IMG/VR virus record: IMGVR_UViG_3300020463_000072
Coordinates: 1 to 32,834 of that record
Reading direction: 5' to 3' (one strand)
Origin: a virus
DNA: 32,834 nucleotides
The position numbers were made by a program, and so were the translations under genes. The first letter of the stretch is position 1. Each line of letters opens with the position of its first letter. The notes beneath the pieces were generated by a model, which saw only the letters and a program-made list of their open reading frames with translations, was not told the origin of the DNA and did no database searches. Shown here in pieces: positions 7,277-16,481 of this stretch.

Positions 7277-7668
7277 CACTACAAATAGAAGGTGTTTGGT
7301 GTAAAACTAGGACTGAGTTTGAGAAATTAGCTAAGTCTGGTGATTATGATTTGACTATATCATATTTTGATATTGTAAATAGGCTGGTCAAGAGTGACCC
7401 CTATAGCAAGGAACCATCAGATGTTATTGTTTCTCTTTATATTAGAAAGCTAATACAAAAGCTAATTACTGATAGAGAAGGAGAAGCTAAATTGCTTTAT
7501 ATGTTTAAAAACTTAGATGGCCCTGCCGTACTAAACTTTAAACAATTTATCGCAGATCTGACTGGAGATCCATTTAATCTAGATTTAATTATTATCAACA
7601 GATGTGACTATCCTAAAAGAGGAGTGCTCAGTAAATTTGATAATGTTAGATTTATAGACCATGATTAA
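7273..7668 (+). CDS. Hypothetical protein, 131 aa
   Basis: Not recognised. Mixed alpha/beta composition, with a helical middle (VIVSLYIRKLIQKLI) and a short hydrophobic strand near the end (NLDLIIINRCDYP). No catalytic motif is evident. It is joined to both neighbours by short overlaps (4 bases upstream, 8 downstream), so it probably belongs to one co-translated group with them. Confidence 0.6.
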   Translation: MTLQIEGVWCKTRTEFEKLAKSGDYDLTISYFDIVNRLVKSDPYSKEPSDVIVSLYIRKLIQKLITDREGEAKLLYMFKNLDGPAVLNFKQFIADLTGDPFNLDLIIINRCDYPKRGVLSKFDNVRFIDHD

Positions 7669-8257
7669 ACATAAGGTATTTACTAAAGGTGAATATGTAC
7701 AAGCTTTAATATCAACTACACAAAACCCTAACGTACTTATTCCGGTTCGAGCCCTAATTTACGACGTCAAGTTTGATGATGTAAACCCTAGGTATCAAAT
7801 ACGTATAAAAAAGTTCTATGACAATATAGTCTTTTTAAAAGCATACTTATTTGGTGGTAGGTTTATCAGAGACTTTGATGGTAAAGAAACTCGTATTAAT
7901 TTAAAAAGGCAAGAATATAAAACTGTCAAAAATTTAGAAGATAAAGTTTTTGATGGCGAGAAATGGAAGCAATATCTAATTACTGTTGACTCTGTGTTTT
8001 GCGTAAAGACCAGAGGAGAACAGGTAGAACTATTCAATAAGATACAAGATTTTCAAACAGAAGTAGCCTTAAAACAAGTCTACGAGCTCACAAATAGGTC
8101 TGTATATACAGGTCAATATAATTTTCATAGTAAAGGTGAGTATATTAAAGCACTTGAAAAGTTTTTAGGAGATAGATACCCTAAGGACAAAGATTGGGCA
8201 GATACTATTCTATATCGACCTAATCATGATGAATTAGACCGCGGTGAGTGGGTCTAA
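7661..8257 (+). CDS. Hypothetical protein with two KGEY motifs, 198 aa
   Basis: Not recognised. A short motif occurs near both ends: TKGEYVQAL at residues 8-16 and SKGEYIKAL at 157-165, which may mark a small duplicated helical unit. The central part is rich in Lys, Phe and Tyr and appears beta/alpha mixed. It ends the cassette begun by dCMP deaminase; the next gene has its own late-promoter motif. Confidence 0.6.
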   Translation: MIKHKVFTKGEYVQALISTTQNPNVLIPVRALIYDVKFDDVNPRYQIRIKKFYDNIVFLKAYLFGGRFIRDFDGKETRINLKRQEYKTVKNLEDKVFDGEKWKQYLITVDSVFCVKTRGEQVELFNKIQDFQTEVALKQVYELTNRSVYTGQYNFHSKGEYIKALEKFLGDRYPKDKDWADTILYRPNHDELDRGEWV

Positions 8258-8281
8258 AACATAATATCCTGATATATAGTC

Positions 8282-8293
8282 AGATATATAATA
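8282..8293 (+). promoter_or_regulatory. Candidate phage late promoter AGATATATAATA (copy 2)
   Basis: Exact copy of the 12-base motif, 19 bases before the ATG at 8313 that opens the hub/spike operon. A partial copy, GATATATAGT, lies immediately upstream at 8271-8280. Confidence 0.65.
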
Positions 8294-8312
8294 AAAACAA
8301 ATAGGCTTTTAC

Positions 8313-10121
8313 ATGGGATTAGGTTTAGACAATGTTGTAAGTGGCCCTCCGGCTAAATTTACATACACAGACTCAGAAACAGGAGACAAGAGAGTTAGTG
8401 ATGTACCTTTGGATGAGGATGGTAATGTTGTAGTTCCTTCTTCAGATAATCAATCTGCACAGAATAATTCTGAAAACGCTGCTCTAGGCGCAGACCAAGA
8501 AGAGGCAAAACAGGTTGTTACAATAGGAAATACTGGTACTGTATTTGAAGATCCATCAGGTACAGATAGTAAAGAACCAGATGGTATTTATGGTAATTCA
8601 TCTCTCAAATCTAGAGCCTATGAAGTTGATGAGGCAACTATTCCAGGTGTAGATTCAGTTAGGTCAAAGGCTAATCCATGGGTATTAATTAATTATAGAA
8701 ACTACGCGGGTGGTACAGCATATAGTTCTCCTAAATATAAAGACTATAATAAGACTGTAATTCAAAACAATAAAGACAATATCTTAAACCCAACTGCTAA
8801 ACGTATTGTAGAGGATTCTAATACTAATGGTGGTTTAGGTTATGCATATTCATATAGAGATTTTATTCAAGCAGAGTATTATGGTCAAATATCAAATGAA
8901 TATCTTATTACTTTAAGAAGATTCGCGTTTCCAGTAGGTGATGATATTATGAACACTAAAGGTGTTGATGATAAAGGTAAAGAATTTGATAGATCCGAAC
9001 CTGATATAGCCAGAGCTGTTACATGGTTATCTCCTGCATTAGAAAATAACCTAACAGAAATTTTATCATTCGGTACTGGTTTTGGATGGCAAGATATTGA
9101 GTCTAAAGTACAAGAGGCTTCAACTGCAGATCAAGGTAGTAGAAGAGGTACATTAGGTGCATTAATTGAGAGTTCTCCAGCAGCTAAAGCTGTAGAAGCT
9201 GGTGTTAATAATTACTCTGCAGCACAGGCTGATAGAATTAATACTAAAGGACATGGTTTCGACCCATTAGGTCAGACATATCCTAACTTTGTATATGGTC
9301 CATACAATGCAATTAAGCAGGTAAAAGCAAGAGATGACAAAGGACTAAAGTTTGATAATAAATTTACTCTAAACTTCTGTTATGATTTAAGAGGTTTTGA
9401 TAATACATCGCCAAAGGTAGTATTCATGGACGTTCTGTCGAATCTACTAGCGATTACATATAACAATGCTCCATTCTGGGGAGGTGCTACTAGATATAAA
9501 GGTACTGGTTCTACTGGTAAACCGTTTGGAGACTTTGATAAATTAAAGAATGGTGACTATGCTGGTTATCTAGGTTCAGTTGCTACACAATTAAAATCTT
9601 CAGTTACAGCTGGTTTCAATGATATTGGTAAAGCGGTAACAGGTCTAGTAAGCGGTAAAGGTGTAAATGCACTCGGTGACTCTAAGATCTTAGATAACTT
9701 AATTGGTGGTAACTTAATGAAATTAATGGGTTCACCAGCTGGTGGTGATGTTATTCAAGCATTCTTAACCGGTGACCCAACAGGACAGTGGCACTTAACG
9801 GTAGGTAATCCAATGAACCCAATGTTAGTATGTGGTAACCTATGTTTGATAAATGCAGCATTTAAGTTCGAAGGTCCAATCGGCTACGAGGGCTTTCCTA
9901 GTAAATTAAAAATGACAGTGGAATTAGAACCTGGTAGACCTAGAGATAAATCAGAGATTGAGTCTATGTTTAACGCTGGTAGAGGTAGATTCTACTTACA
10001 ACCAGAAGTTGAAGGTAAATCTCTAGATGATGTATTAGATATATCACAATATGGAAATAAAGATCGTGCAAGGTTAACTGGTGATAGAGCACTACGTAAC
10101 TCTGACTACGCGGCAGGATAA
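8313..10121 (+). CDS. Baseplate/tail-tube junction protein, gp48/gp54-like candidate
   Basis: 602 aa, first gene of the hub operon. The C-terminal part (~491-559) carries a pattern I associate with phage tail-tube-proximal baseplate proteins: GQWHLTVGNPMNPMLVCGN, then FEGPIGYEGFPSKLKMTVEL, then PGRPRDKSEIESMFNAGRGR. The N-terminal ~100 residues are acidic, low-complexity and Ser/Asn-rich. The middle includes a Gly/Ala-rich helical section (~400-480). Its position directly before gp53-like, gp27-like and spike genes supports a baseplate role. The gp48/gp54 assignment is an inference, and it could instead be another hub-associated structural protein. Confidence 0.6.
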   Translation: MGLGLDNVVSGPPAKFTYTDSETGDKRVSDVPLDEDGNVVVPSSDNQSAQNNSENAALGADQEEAKQVVTIGNTGTVFEDPSGTDSKEPDGIYGNSSLKSRAYEVDEATIPGVDSVRSKANPWVLINYRNYAGGTAYSSPKYKDYNKTVIQNNKDNILNPTAKRIVEDSNTNGGLGYAYSYRDFIQAEYYGQISNEYLITLRRFAFPVGDDIMNTKGVDDKGKEFDRSEPDIARAVTWLSPALENNLTEILSFGTGFGWQDIESKVQEASTADQGSRRGTLGALIESSPAAKAVEAGVNNYSAAQADRINTKGHGFDPLGQTYPNFVYGPYNAIKQVKARDDKGLKFDNKFTLNFCYDLRGFDNTSPKVVFMDVLSNLLAITYNNAPFWGGATRYKGTGSTGKPFGDFDKLKNGDYAGYLGSVATQLKSSVTAGFNDIGKAVTGLVSGKGVNALGDSKILDNLIGGNLMKLMGSPAGGDVIQAFLTGDPTGQWHLTVGNPMNPMLVCGNLCLINAAFKFEGPIGYEGFPSKLKMTVELEPGRPRDKSEIESMFNAGRGRFYLQPEVEGKSLDDVLDISQYGNKDRARLTGDRALRNSDYAAG

Positions 10122-10124
10122 TAT

Positions 10125-10931
10125 ATGAATTTTAGAACACTATTAAATAAGACCGCAGATGTTATTAAGCAGCATTTAACTCAACCTACTATGGTATTTA
10201 CCAATAAGGATGAGCAGACTGGTGTGATTCAACATATAGTTAGAGACGACGATGTACTTAGGCCAGATCTAATTGCATTAGAATACTATAACGACCATAC
10301 TAAAACTGATATTATCTTAAAGTTTAACGGTATTTCAGATCCTTTTAGTCTACAGGCCGGTGATGTACTCGACATACCTAATTCTGGTATTGCTTTTCAT
10401 AAGCTAGAGAGACCTGAAGGTCTACAAGAGGATAATCCTATCAAGAATCAATTCTTACAGGACAAGAGACTACCTAAGAAAGACGATAGAAGACTAGATG
10501 CTCTTAAGAAGAAATATAACAAAGATGTATTATTACCACCTAACGTAATACCTCTAGGAAAAAAGAACTATAAATTTGACAAAGGTCTGGTTACTTTTGG
10601 TGCACAGGCCCAGAATGCTGAAGTTAACGATCCAGTTGTACAAGAGGTCATGGATGATTTTGTAGATGTAACTGCAGAACCATTAAATACAGTTGTACCA
10701 GATTCTCCAGTAGGTACTGGTGGAGGTAGAGGTGAATTAGGTGAATTAACTGAAACTCAATTAGATAAACTATTATCGTCTGGGGTAGGTGCAGGCAAGA
10801 CTAGTTCTGCTTCAGGAGCTGGCTCTGGTCTAAGTGCTACAGAAACTGCAACCAATGCAGGTTCTGGTGATGCACCTCAAAGTACTAATGACGCTACTGG
10901 AACATCTAACGACGGTGCACCTTGTAAGTAA
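10125..10931 (+). CDS. 53: Baseplate wedge protein gp53-like (LysM-like fold)
   Basis: 268 aa. Residues ~40-90 match the gp53/LysM-like pattern: RPDLIALEYYNDHTKTDIIL, FNGISDPFSLQAGDVLDIPN. This is the 'place of start, cell, position, threshold' arrangement seen in T4 gp53 and in LysM proteins that bind at the baseplate rim. A basic linker follows (~110-150). The last ~80 residues are low-complexity Gly/Ser/Thr/Ala ending in Cys-Lys. The gene starts three bases after the previous stop; AGGA eight bases upstream of ATG is one of the few SD-like leaders here. The extended tail is longer than in T4 gp53 (196 aa). Confidence 0.65.
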   Translation: MNFRTLLNKTADVIKQHLTQPTMVFTNKDEQTGVIQHIVRDDDVLRPDLIALEYYNDHTKTDIILKFNGISDPFSLQAGDVLDIPNSGIAFHKLERPEGLQEDNPIKNQFLQDKRLPKKDDRRLDALKKKYNKDVLLPPNVIPLGKKNYKFDKGLVTFGAQAQNAEVNDPVVQEVMDDFVDVTAEPLNTVVPDSPVGTGGGRGELGELTETQLDKLLSSGVGAGKTSSASGAGSGLSATETATNAGSGDAPQSTNDATGTSNDGAPCK

Positions 10932-10944
10932 TTAAGATTAAGAA

Positions 10945-12432
10945 ATGACAATAGACAATCATATATTAGCGGTTGTAGAGCCGGCGATACTTCCAACCGA
11001 GATTAAGATGCAGGCTCTAGGAGAAGACAGTGGTGATAATGTTGACAAACAAACCAAAGAGATTGGTGCGTTCGAACCATTCATTCTGTGTAACGGTGTA
11101 CAGATTAATATCAATAAGTTGATTTCTTTCGACCTTGAATTAAGTGCTGTACTACCTAGATGTGTAGTTGAGTTTAGAGATGCTTCATTTGAAGTAGACT
11201 CAATGCCTAGAGACGGAGACTTCTTTACTATATTACTTAATTCAAAACACCAAGAGACTTTTAAGTCAATTCACATGGACTTCGATATTACTGAAGTTTC
11301 TAATGATACTACAGATGGTACGGTTAGTCTAGAAGGTATTTGTAAGATTCCAAGAATGTTTAAAGAAGATTGTCAGGTATATGACTCTGATACTTCTTTA
11401 GCTCATTTAGAAAAAGTTGTTAGAGATTTAGAAATAGGTTTAGCTACTAATGTAGATTCTACTGATGACGCTCAATCTAGAATACAAGCCTATGAGACCT
11501 ATAATGATTTTATTAAGTCTATTGTAGAAGACAGTTACATCTCCGATGATGGTTTTGCTAAATACTGTATTGACCAGTACTATTATCTTAATTATGTAGA
11601 TGTCAATAAGATACTTAATTCTCCTAATCCAAAATTAGATGAAGTTACTAAAGCTCTAACTGCTTTTGCAAAATCTGAAGCTGTAAAGAGACAAGCTGAA
11701 GATACAACAGATTCAGATAATATAGAAGTACCTTTAATGTTAACTAATCACAGCGAGCTAAGAGGTTTAAGCTGTCACGTTATGACACATTCATTAATAA
11801 ACAACTCTAGTAAAATTAGTTTGACAAACGGCCAGAGTAGAAATGCACAAATATATGATAATAACTCAGACAAAGGTGAGAGATTCCAAGAGTTTACAAT
11901 TGAACCTCTAGCCACTGAAGAATTAACTGAATTAGAAGAGCCACTAAGAGGTAATAGAAAAGACGAGAGGTATAAAGACCAGGTTAAATACAAATACATG
12001 GGTAGACAGAATGCAGGTGATGACGGACTAGGTAATACTCATGCTAATTCTGCCTTTACAAAATTACATAGAGCACAGAATGAAGCTGAAGTTAATAAGA
12101 TGAAACTAAAAGTTACATGTTCTGGTTTTAACTCGGCAATCTATAAGTTCTGTAAAGTACCGGTATTAATGTATCACTATAATGGTGAGATGATTGAAGC
12201 TGAACAAATGGCAGATCACTTTAGAGAAGAAGCTGGTCTAACTGAAAGACCAATGAAAGCTGGTAAACCAGAAGTAGATCTGAATGAAGTAACTCAAATG
12301 ATGGATAAATTTCTATCAGGTTTCTATGTTGTAGAGAATATCGACTATGAATATGATATAGAGGAGGGTATAAAAACTATAGTAACGTTAATGAGACGAG
12401 AATGGCCAAGTCGTTCTAGAAACCTAACGTAA
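10945..12432 (+). CDS. 27: Baseplate hub protein, gp27-like
   Basis: 495 aa. Residues ~45-120 (INKLISFDLELSAVLPRCVV, then MPRDGDFFTILLNS) fit the first domain of tail hub proteins of the gp27/gpD/VgrG type, with beta strands followed by a conserved 'P..GD.v.I' turn. The C-terminal part (MDKFLSGFYVVENIDYEYD, then IVTLMRREWP) has the beta hairpin and final basic 'strand-R-R-W-P' found in such hubs. In T4, gp27 trimers join gp5 to the tail tube. The OB-fold spike gene lies two genes downstream, in agreement. Middle residues ~160-260 are an acidic helical insertion. Confidence 0.6.
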   Translation: MTIDNHILAVVEPAILPTEIKMQALGEDSGDNVDKQTKEIGAFEPFILCNGVQININKLISFDLELSAVLPRCVVEFRDASFEVDSMPRDGDFFTILLNSKHQETFKSIHMDFDITEVSNDTTDGTVSLEGICKIPRMFKEDCQVYDSDTSLAHLEKVVRDLEIGLATNVDSTDDAQSRIQAYETYNDFIKSIVEDSYISDDGFAKYCIDQYYYLNYVDVNKILNSPNPKLDEVTKALTAFAKSEAVKRQAEDTTDSDNIEVPLMLTNHSELRGLSCHVMTHSLINNSSKISLTNGQSRNAQIYDNNSDKGERFQEFTIEPLATEELTELEEPLRGNRKDERYKDQVKYKYMGRQNAGDDGLGNTHANSAFTKLHRAQNEAEVNKMKLKVTCSGFNSAIYKFCKVPVLMYHYNGEMIEAEQMADHFREEAGLTERPMKAGKPEVDLNEVTQMMDKFLSGFYVVENIDYEYDIEEGIKTIVTLMRREWPSRSRNLT

Positions 12433-12452
12433 AAAATTGAGATAGATAATCT

Positions 12453-13853
12453 ATGGCAGACTTAGATTTTAAAACAAGGAATGAGTTTCGAAAAGGCATG
12501 AGACTACGTAGGATTGATGAAGATCCAACGTATTTAAGTTTTATGTTTCTTTTTCATTACAATGACCACGGTGACGTGGGCCACTCTCCCCTACTCGATG
12601 GTACAGCAGAGAGGTATCTTAGAAATGTTGTTAGAGATGACATAGGTGCTAAATATGCAGATAACCTAAAGAACTTCGTTAGAGTTTTAAGAAGAGTCAA
12701 TCAAGAGATGCCATGGTTTTGGACAGAACTAAAAGGTATTGAAAAGTGTTTGAACTATAATATGCTAGAACCTTATAGAGGCTCTGAAGATGCTACGATA
12801 GAAATAGGCTGTCTAGAAGAGAATGTTGAGTTAACAGCAATTGGTCTAATGGACTTATATAAAAGATCTTGCTTTGATTTCGAGAGATATGTAGAAGTAG
12901 TTCCAAAGAACTTAAGAGAATTCTCAATGGACGTTATCATATCTGAAGTTAGAGTATTTCAAAAAGATACTAATGCTAGAAACTTAGGTCTTTTTGATGG
13001 TGAGTCACAGTTATCAGGTACGGAAAATCAATCTAGTGAACCTGCTGAGAAAGTAACAGCTTTTGACACACAGCTAACAAATAAAGATTTTAACTCTGCA
13101 GATGTAACTCCTTTTATTAGATTAAGATTTACACACTGTGAGTTCGATATGAATTCTATTGCAGATTATTTTGCAGATTTATCTAAAAACCCAGAACTTA
13201 AGAGACCTTCAATTAAAATTAATTGGGGTACATGCAGACAAATAGACCAAAAGCTAGGTGCTAATCTATTTAAAGAGACTGCAGATAGCAGTAAGAATAA
13301 AACACCGCTTGAAGAAGCTGCTGAACAGGGTAACCTAAAAGACGGTGCTGGTTTAAGTACTAAAGACAAATACTTAAAAGCACTTAGAGGTAGAACAATC
13401 GGTAAAGTTGAAGGTGCTGTAGAGAAGTTTAAGGATGCTGTTCAAGCTCAAAAAGAAAGTATTGCTAATTCATTCGCTAACCCAGACCAACCAGGTCTAG
13501 TTAATAATATATTAGACAAAGTAGAAGGTGATTTAATAGGTGGTTTATTATTGGGTAACGTACACGGTTTAGGAGGTACAATAAACAATATCGATACTGC
13601 GATTAAAACAGGTAGCTTAAATGCAATTGCAAACGTGGTTGGAGACTTAGTAGGTCAAGGTGCTTCTGCACCAGGTGGCTTTGGTCTAGGTAACGTTGGA
13701 GGTATAGGTGTAGACTCTACTCCAGATGGTGGTAACCTAGATAAAGTCCATGATGAAATATCTGAAGATTTTGGTATTCTAAAACCTGAAAATATACATG
13801 GTCAAACTCCCCCTGACACCGACGGGCCATTAAACGATAACGTACATGAATAA
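12453..13853 (+). CDS. Tail-tube-like baseplate structural protein
   Basis: 466 aa. Residues ~85-245 have a pattern I know from tail-tube-fold proteins of large myophages: PWFW (87-90), an Asp/Glu-rich strand (ATIEIGCLEENVELT), LYKRSCFDFERYVEVVPKNL, REFSMDVIISEVRVFQ, and later FIRLRFTHCEFDMNS. It may be the second tube-cap protein (gp48/gp54 type) beside the gene at 8313. The last ~110 residues are Gly-rich with no charge pattern. A motif AGATAGATAATC just upstream resembles the late promoter but is imperfect. The end overlaps the spike gene by eight bases. Confidence 0.55.
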   Translation: MADLDFKTRNEFRKGMRLRRIDEDPTYLSFMFLFHYNDHGDVGHSPLLDGTAERYLRNVVRDDIGAKYADNLKNFVRVLRRVNQEMPWFWTELKGIEKCLNYNMLEPYRGSEDATIEIGCLEENVELTAIGLMDLYKRSCFDFERYVEVVPKNLREFSMDVIISEVRVFQKDTNARNLGLFDGESQLSGTENQSSEPAEKVTAFDTQLTNKDFNSADVTPFIRLRFTHCEFDMNSIADYFADLSKNPELKRPSIKINWGTCRQIDQKLGANLFKETADSSKNKTPLEEAAEQGNLKDGAGLSTKDKYLKALRGRTIGKVEGAVEKFKDAVQAQKESIANSFANPDQPGLVNNILDKVEGDLIGGLLLGNVHGLGGTINNIDTAIKTGSLNAIANVVGDLVGQGASAPGGFGLGNVGGIGVDSTPDGGNLDKVHDEISEDFGILKPENIHGQTPPDTDGPLNDNVHE

Positions 13854-14562
13854 TAATGAACTTTACAGAGATAATTTACGAGAAACTCACTGGCTAGGTG
13901 AAGTGGTTATTAATGAAGACCCACTTCTACAAGGTAGGGTTCGAGTAAAGGTATTCGGCAAATTTGATAAATTACCAGATGACCAGATTCCATGGGCAAC
14001 CCCTATGAACAGAGATCAGGTTGGTGCACATGCTGTACCTAGAATTGGTGATATTGTTGCAGTTCGTTTTGACAATGGTAACATATATCATCCAGAATAC
14101 TGGTTTCAAGTAGATCAGAATGATGACCTAAAGGCAGATATTCTAGAAGCATCTGATAAACCACATGATGTTATCTCTTTAGTATATGACGCAGAACGTA
14201 ATTTAAGAATTTATCATTCACCAGAAGACGGACTAGTAATTACAAGAGGTGAAGGTAAGAAAGAAAGACCTATGCTTCAAATAGACGAAGAGGGTTTCAT
14301 TAAGATTTCAACTGGCGAGAAAGTATTCTTAGACTGTGGAGATATATTTGTATCTAACACTGGTGAACCTGGTGCAGATGAAACTGAACCAGCGGTAAGA
14401 GGTCAGTCTCTACAAGATTGGTTACAGAAATTATTAGATGATTATCAAGCTCATATTCATCCAACTGGTGTTGGTCCGACTGGTCCTCCGATGCCACCAA
14501 CTCCTACAACAGTAGGTCAATTATCTAGCACTCATATTAACTACCAACAAAGAAACAAATAA
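13846..14562 (+). CDS. 5: Baseplate central spike, gp5/gpV-type OB-fold protein
   Basis: 238 aa. The N-terminal OB fold (~15-90) shows the family pattern: LGEVVINEDPLLQGRVRVKV, IPWATPM, then PRIGDIVAVRFDNGNIYHPE. After it comes a short beta-prism-like repeat region (~110-175). The C-terminus contains HIHPTGVGPTGPP (203-215), the His/Pro/Gly motif typical of membrane-piercing spikes that bind metal near the tip. The T4 gp5 lysozyme domain is absent, so cell-wall digestion must come from another protein. It overlaps the upstream gene by eight bases. The protein would sit at the tail tip as a trimer and puncture the outer membrane. Confidence 0.85.
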   Translation: MNNNELYRDNLRETHWLGEVVINEDPLLQGRVRVKVFGKFDKLPDDQIPWATPMNRDQVGAHAVPRIGDIVAVRFDNGNIYHPEYWFQVDQNDDLKADILEASDKPHDVISLVYDAERNLRIYHSPEDGLVITRGEGKKERPMLQIDEEGFIKISTGEKVFLDCGDIFVSNTGEPGADETEPAVRGQSLQDWLQKLLDDYQAHIHPTGVGPTGPPMPPTPTTVGQLSSTHINYQQRNK

Positions 14563-14564
14563 TC

Positions 14565-16481
14565 ATGCCTGCACTTTGGCCTAAATTCATAAAAAATCTG
14601 GCAGACGATATTACAAGCCAGCAATTTAAGAAACCAGGTGGAGCGGGTACTATGATTGATATGCCAGTTCCTGCTATAGGTGCTAATAATCAATTAGGTG
14701 AAACGGTGTCTGGTCAAAAATCTATTCTAGCTGGTGGAATTACAGATGTAGGTAATCCTGCTAACAATGCACTTAAGACTAATCCTGCTACTATGGTAAA
14801 TGCAAATAATACTACACCTAAGTCTGGTAGATATGATTTTGGTGTTAGAGTTGCAGAGAGATATATTGAAGCTGTAAAAGGAAATGGCAGTAATGCACAG
14901 ACTCCTTTTGGTGAATTCCATGTCAACAATGGAGTTGCTGAAGCTCTGCTAAAGGATGGTTATGGTTGGGCTTTTGAAAGACTATTAATGGAAGGTGATA
15001 TACCTCTACAAGATCAGTTTGATGAAGATGGTAATCTAATTGAGATGGGTAAAGAGTCTCATCCTGCCTATGCAGATTTCTGTCCGACTGAAGAAGAGAC
15101 TGCTGGACCTGATGTAGAAGAGATAAAGAAAAAGAATGATGAGGCTTTCGAGAAGTTTGTCAAAGAGAAGAGACAGGAGTATAACCTACATAAATTTAAG
15201 TTCTATCATTTTCCTTGTTTAACTGGCGAAGAGTCTCAAGAAGAACTAGAAGTTATCTTTGCTACTAGAATTCTAATGGGCTATGATTTTATGGATAGTG
15301 CTAGCGAGAGGTGGAATTACTTTACATGGGCTTGCCACCTAGGTAAAGAGAACTATAGCTCATCTTCGAGTTTTAGTTCTACTCAGTATAAAAACATTAA
15401 CTCGACTGCTAGAAATGATATTGATGATGCAGGTTATGACTACAAACTATTAGCAGATAATGTATCTAAATATGTGAAAGATGCTATCATGGCAGCACAC
15501 CCTAAATTAGAAACTGATTTCAATCGTACTGGTACTAACTCTACATTAGAACAGAGAATTAAAAGAGATGCTGCTAACCCGATTGAATTTCCAACTCTAC
15601 AGAATTCAGATGGTGTAGATATTACTCCAGACTTCTGTCCTATTAATAGATACAAGATTCAAGTTCCCTTTGATTTTGAACACGACCCACCAGACTTCTT
15701 AAGTCAAAGACCAAAAGTTTTAACATCAAATGTTGTAGCAACATTCACATATTATCCTGGTAAAAAACAAGGTGGAAGTGGTGGTGAAGGTTATGTTATT
15801 AATAATGATGAAGGTTTATTCTCCACATCCGGATTTTCTAACATTAGATTTGAAAAGTCTACATCGTGGGTAAGAAGTAAATACAAGAATGATGAGTTTA
15901 AGAAAAAATGGAGAAAAGTACCCAATTCAAAATTAATAGCAGCATCTAAAGCTAGTAACCCAGAGGCAAAGTTTCTTGAGATCGACCCGAAACCAGAAGG
16001 TACTCTATTTAAGTTTGAGTATCATAAAACAGTCTGTGCTAAAATAGCAGCAGAGAAATGTGAAGAACCAATGGCAGAAGTCGCACACCCATGGAGACCA
16101 AGCTATAAAGGTTATAGTGGAGACCCATATATGATGATGGCTAGAGTAACAATTGCATACTGGTATGCTTGTATCGTACAGCCATTTAAGAAATCTCCAT
16201 CTGCTCCTCCAGCTCTGATTGTACCACCACTTGGCGGTATATACATTCCAATCTATTATGGAAGTGCAAATAGACTTGCAAATAATTTAAGAAGAGCTTG
16301 GAACACAGGTAAGTCTTTCAGTAAACTACCTGCTAGAAAACCTCCAGCAGTTGCAGTAAGTACAGCAGTTGCAGGAGCATACGCGATACATTTATTAGAG
16401 TTTAAACTTCTCTACCTTGGTGGTATTCCAACACCATCAGGTCCTGTACCTATGGTAGGTTTTGTCCCAGTTGTATTTTAA
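14565..16481 (+). CDS. Large baseplate-associated protein with hydrophobic C-terminus
   Basis: 638 aa; function not recognised. It begins MPALWPKFIKNLADDI, as several tail-associated proteins do. The centre is hydrophilic and mixed, with a Ser-rich patch (NYSSSSSFSS) and acidic helices (~175-215). The last ~93 residues (546-638) are markedly hydrophobic and rich in Pro and Gly: APPALIVPPLGGIYIPIYYG, a basic helix (RLANNLRRAWNTGK), an Ala/Val stretch, and GGIPTPSGPVPMVGFVPVVF at the end. I have an impression of similar C-termini in other myophage baseplate genes but cannot name a family. Being directly downstream of the spike, it may sit near the tail tip and contact or cross the envelope. Confidence 0.6.
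   Translation: MPALWPKFIKNLADDITSQQFKKPGGAGTMIDMPVPAIGANNQLGETVSGQKSILAGGITDVGNPANNALKTNPATMVNANNTTPKSGRYDFGVRVAERYIEAVKGNGSNAQTPFGEFHVNNGVAEALLKDGYGWAFERLLMEGDIPLQDQFDEDGNLIEMGKESHPAYADFCPTEEETAGPDVEEIKKKNDEAFEKFVKEKRQEYNLHKFKFYHFPCLTGEESQEELEVIFATRILMGYDFMDSASERWNYFTWACHLGKENYSSSSSFSSTQYKNINSTARNDIDDAGYDYKLLADNVSKYVKDAIMAAHPKLETDFNRTGTNSTLEQRIKRDAANPIEFPTLQNSDGVDITPDFCPINRYKIQVPFDFEHDPPDFLSQRPKVLTSNVVATFTYYPGKKQGGSGGEGYVINNDEGLFSTSGFSNIRFEKSTSWVRSKYKNDEFKKKWRKVPNSKLIAASKASNPEAKFLEIDPKPEGTLFKFEYHKTVCAKIAAEKCEEPMAEVAHPWRPSYKGYSGDPYMMMARVTIAYWYACIVQPFKKSPSAPPALIVPPLGGIYIPIYYGSANRLANNLRRAWNTGKSFSKLPARKPPAVAVSTAVAGAYAIHLLEFKLLYLGGIPTPSGPVPMVGFVPVVF

Noticed and set aside
12438-12452. AGATAGATAATC as a fifth late promoter
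   Set aside because: It differs in the core (AGATAG instead of AGATAT) and lies in a short gap inside an operon, immediately next to the ATG.
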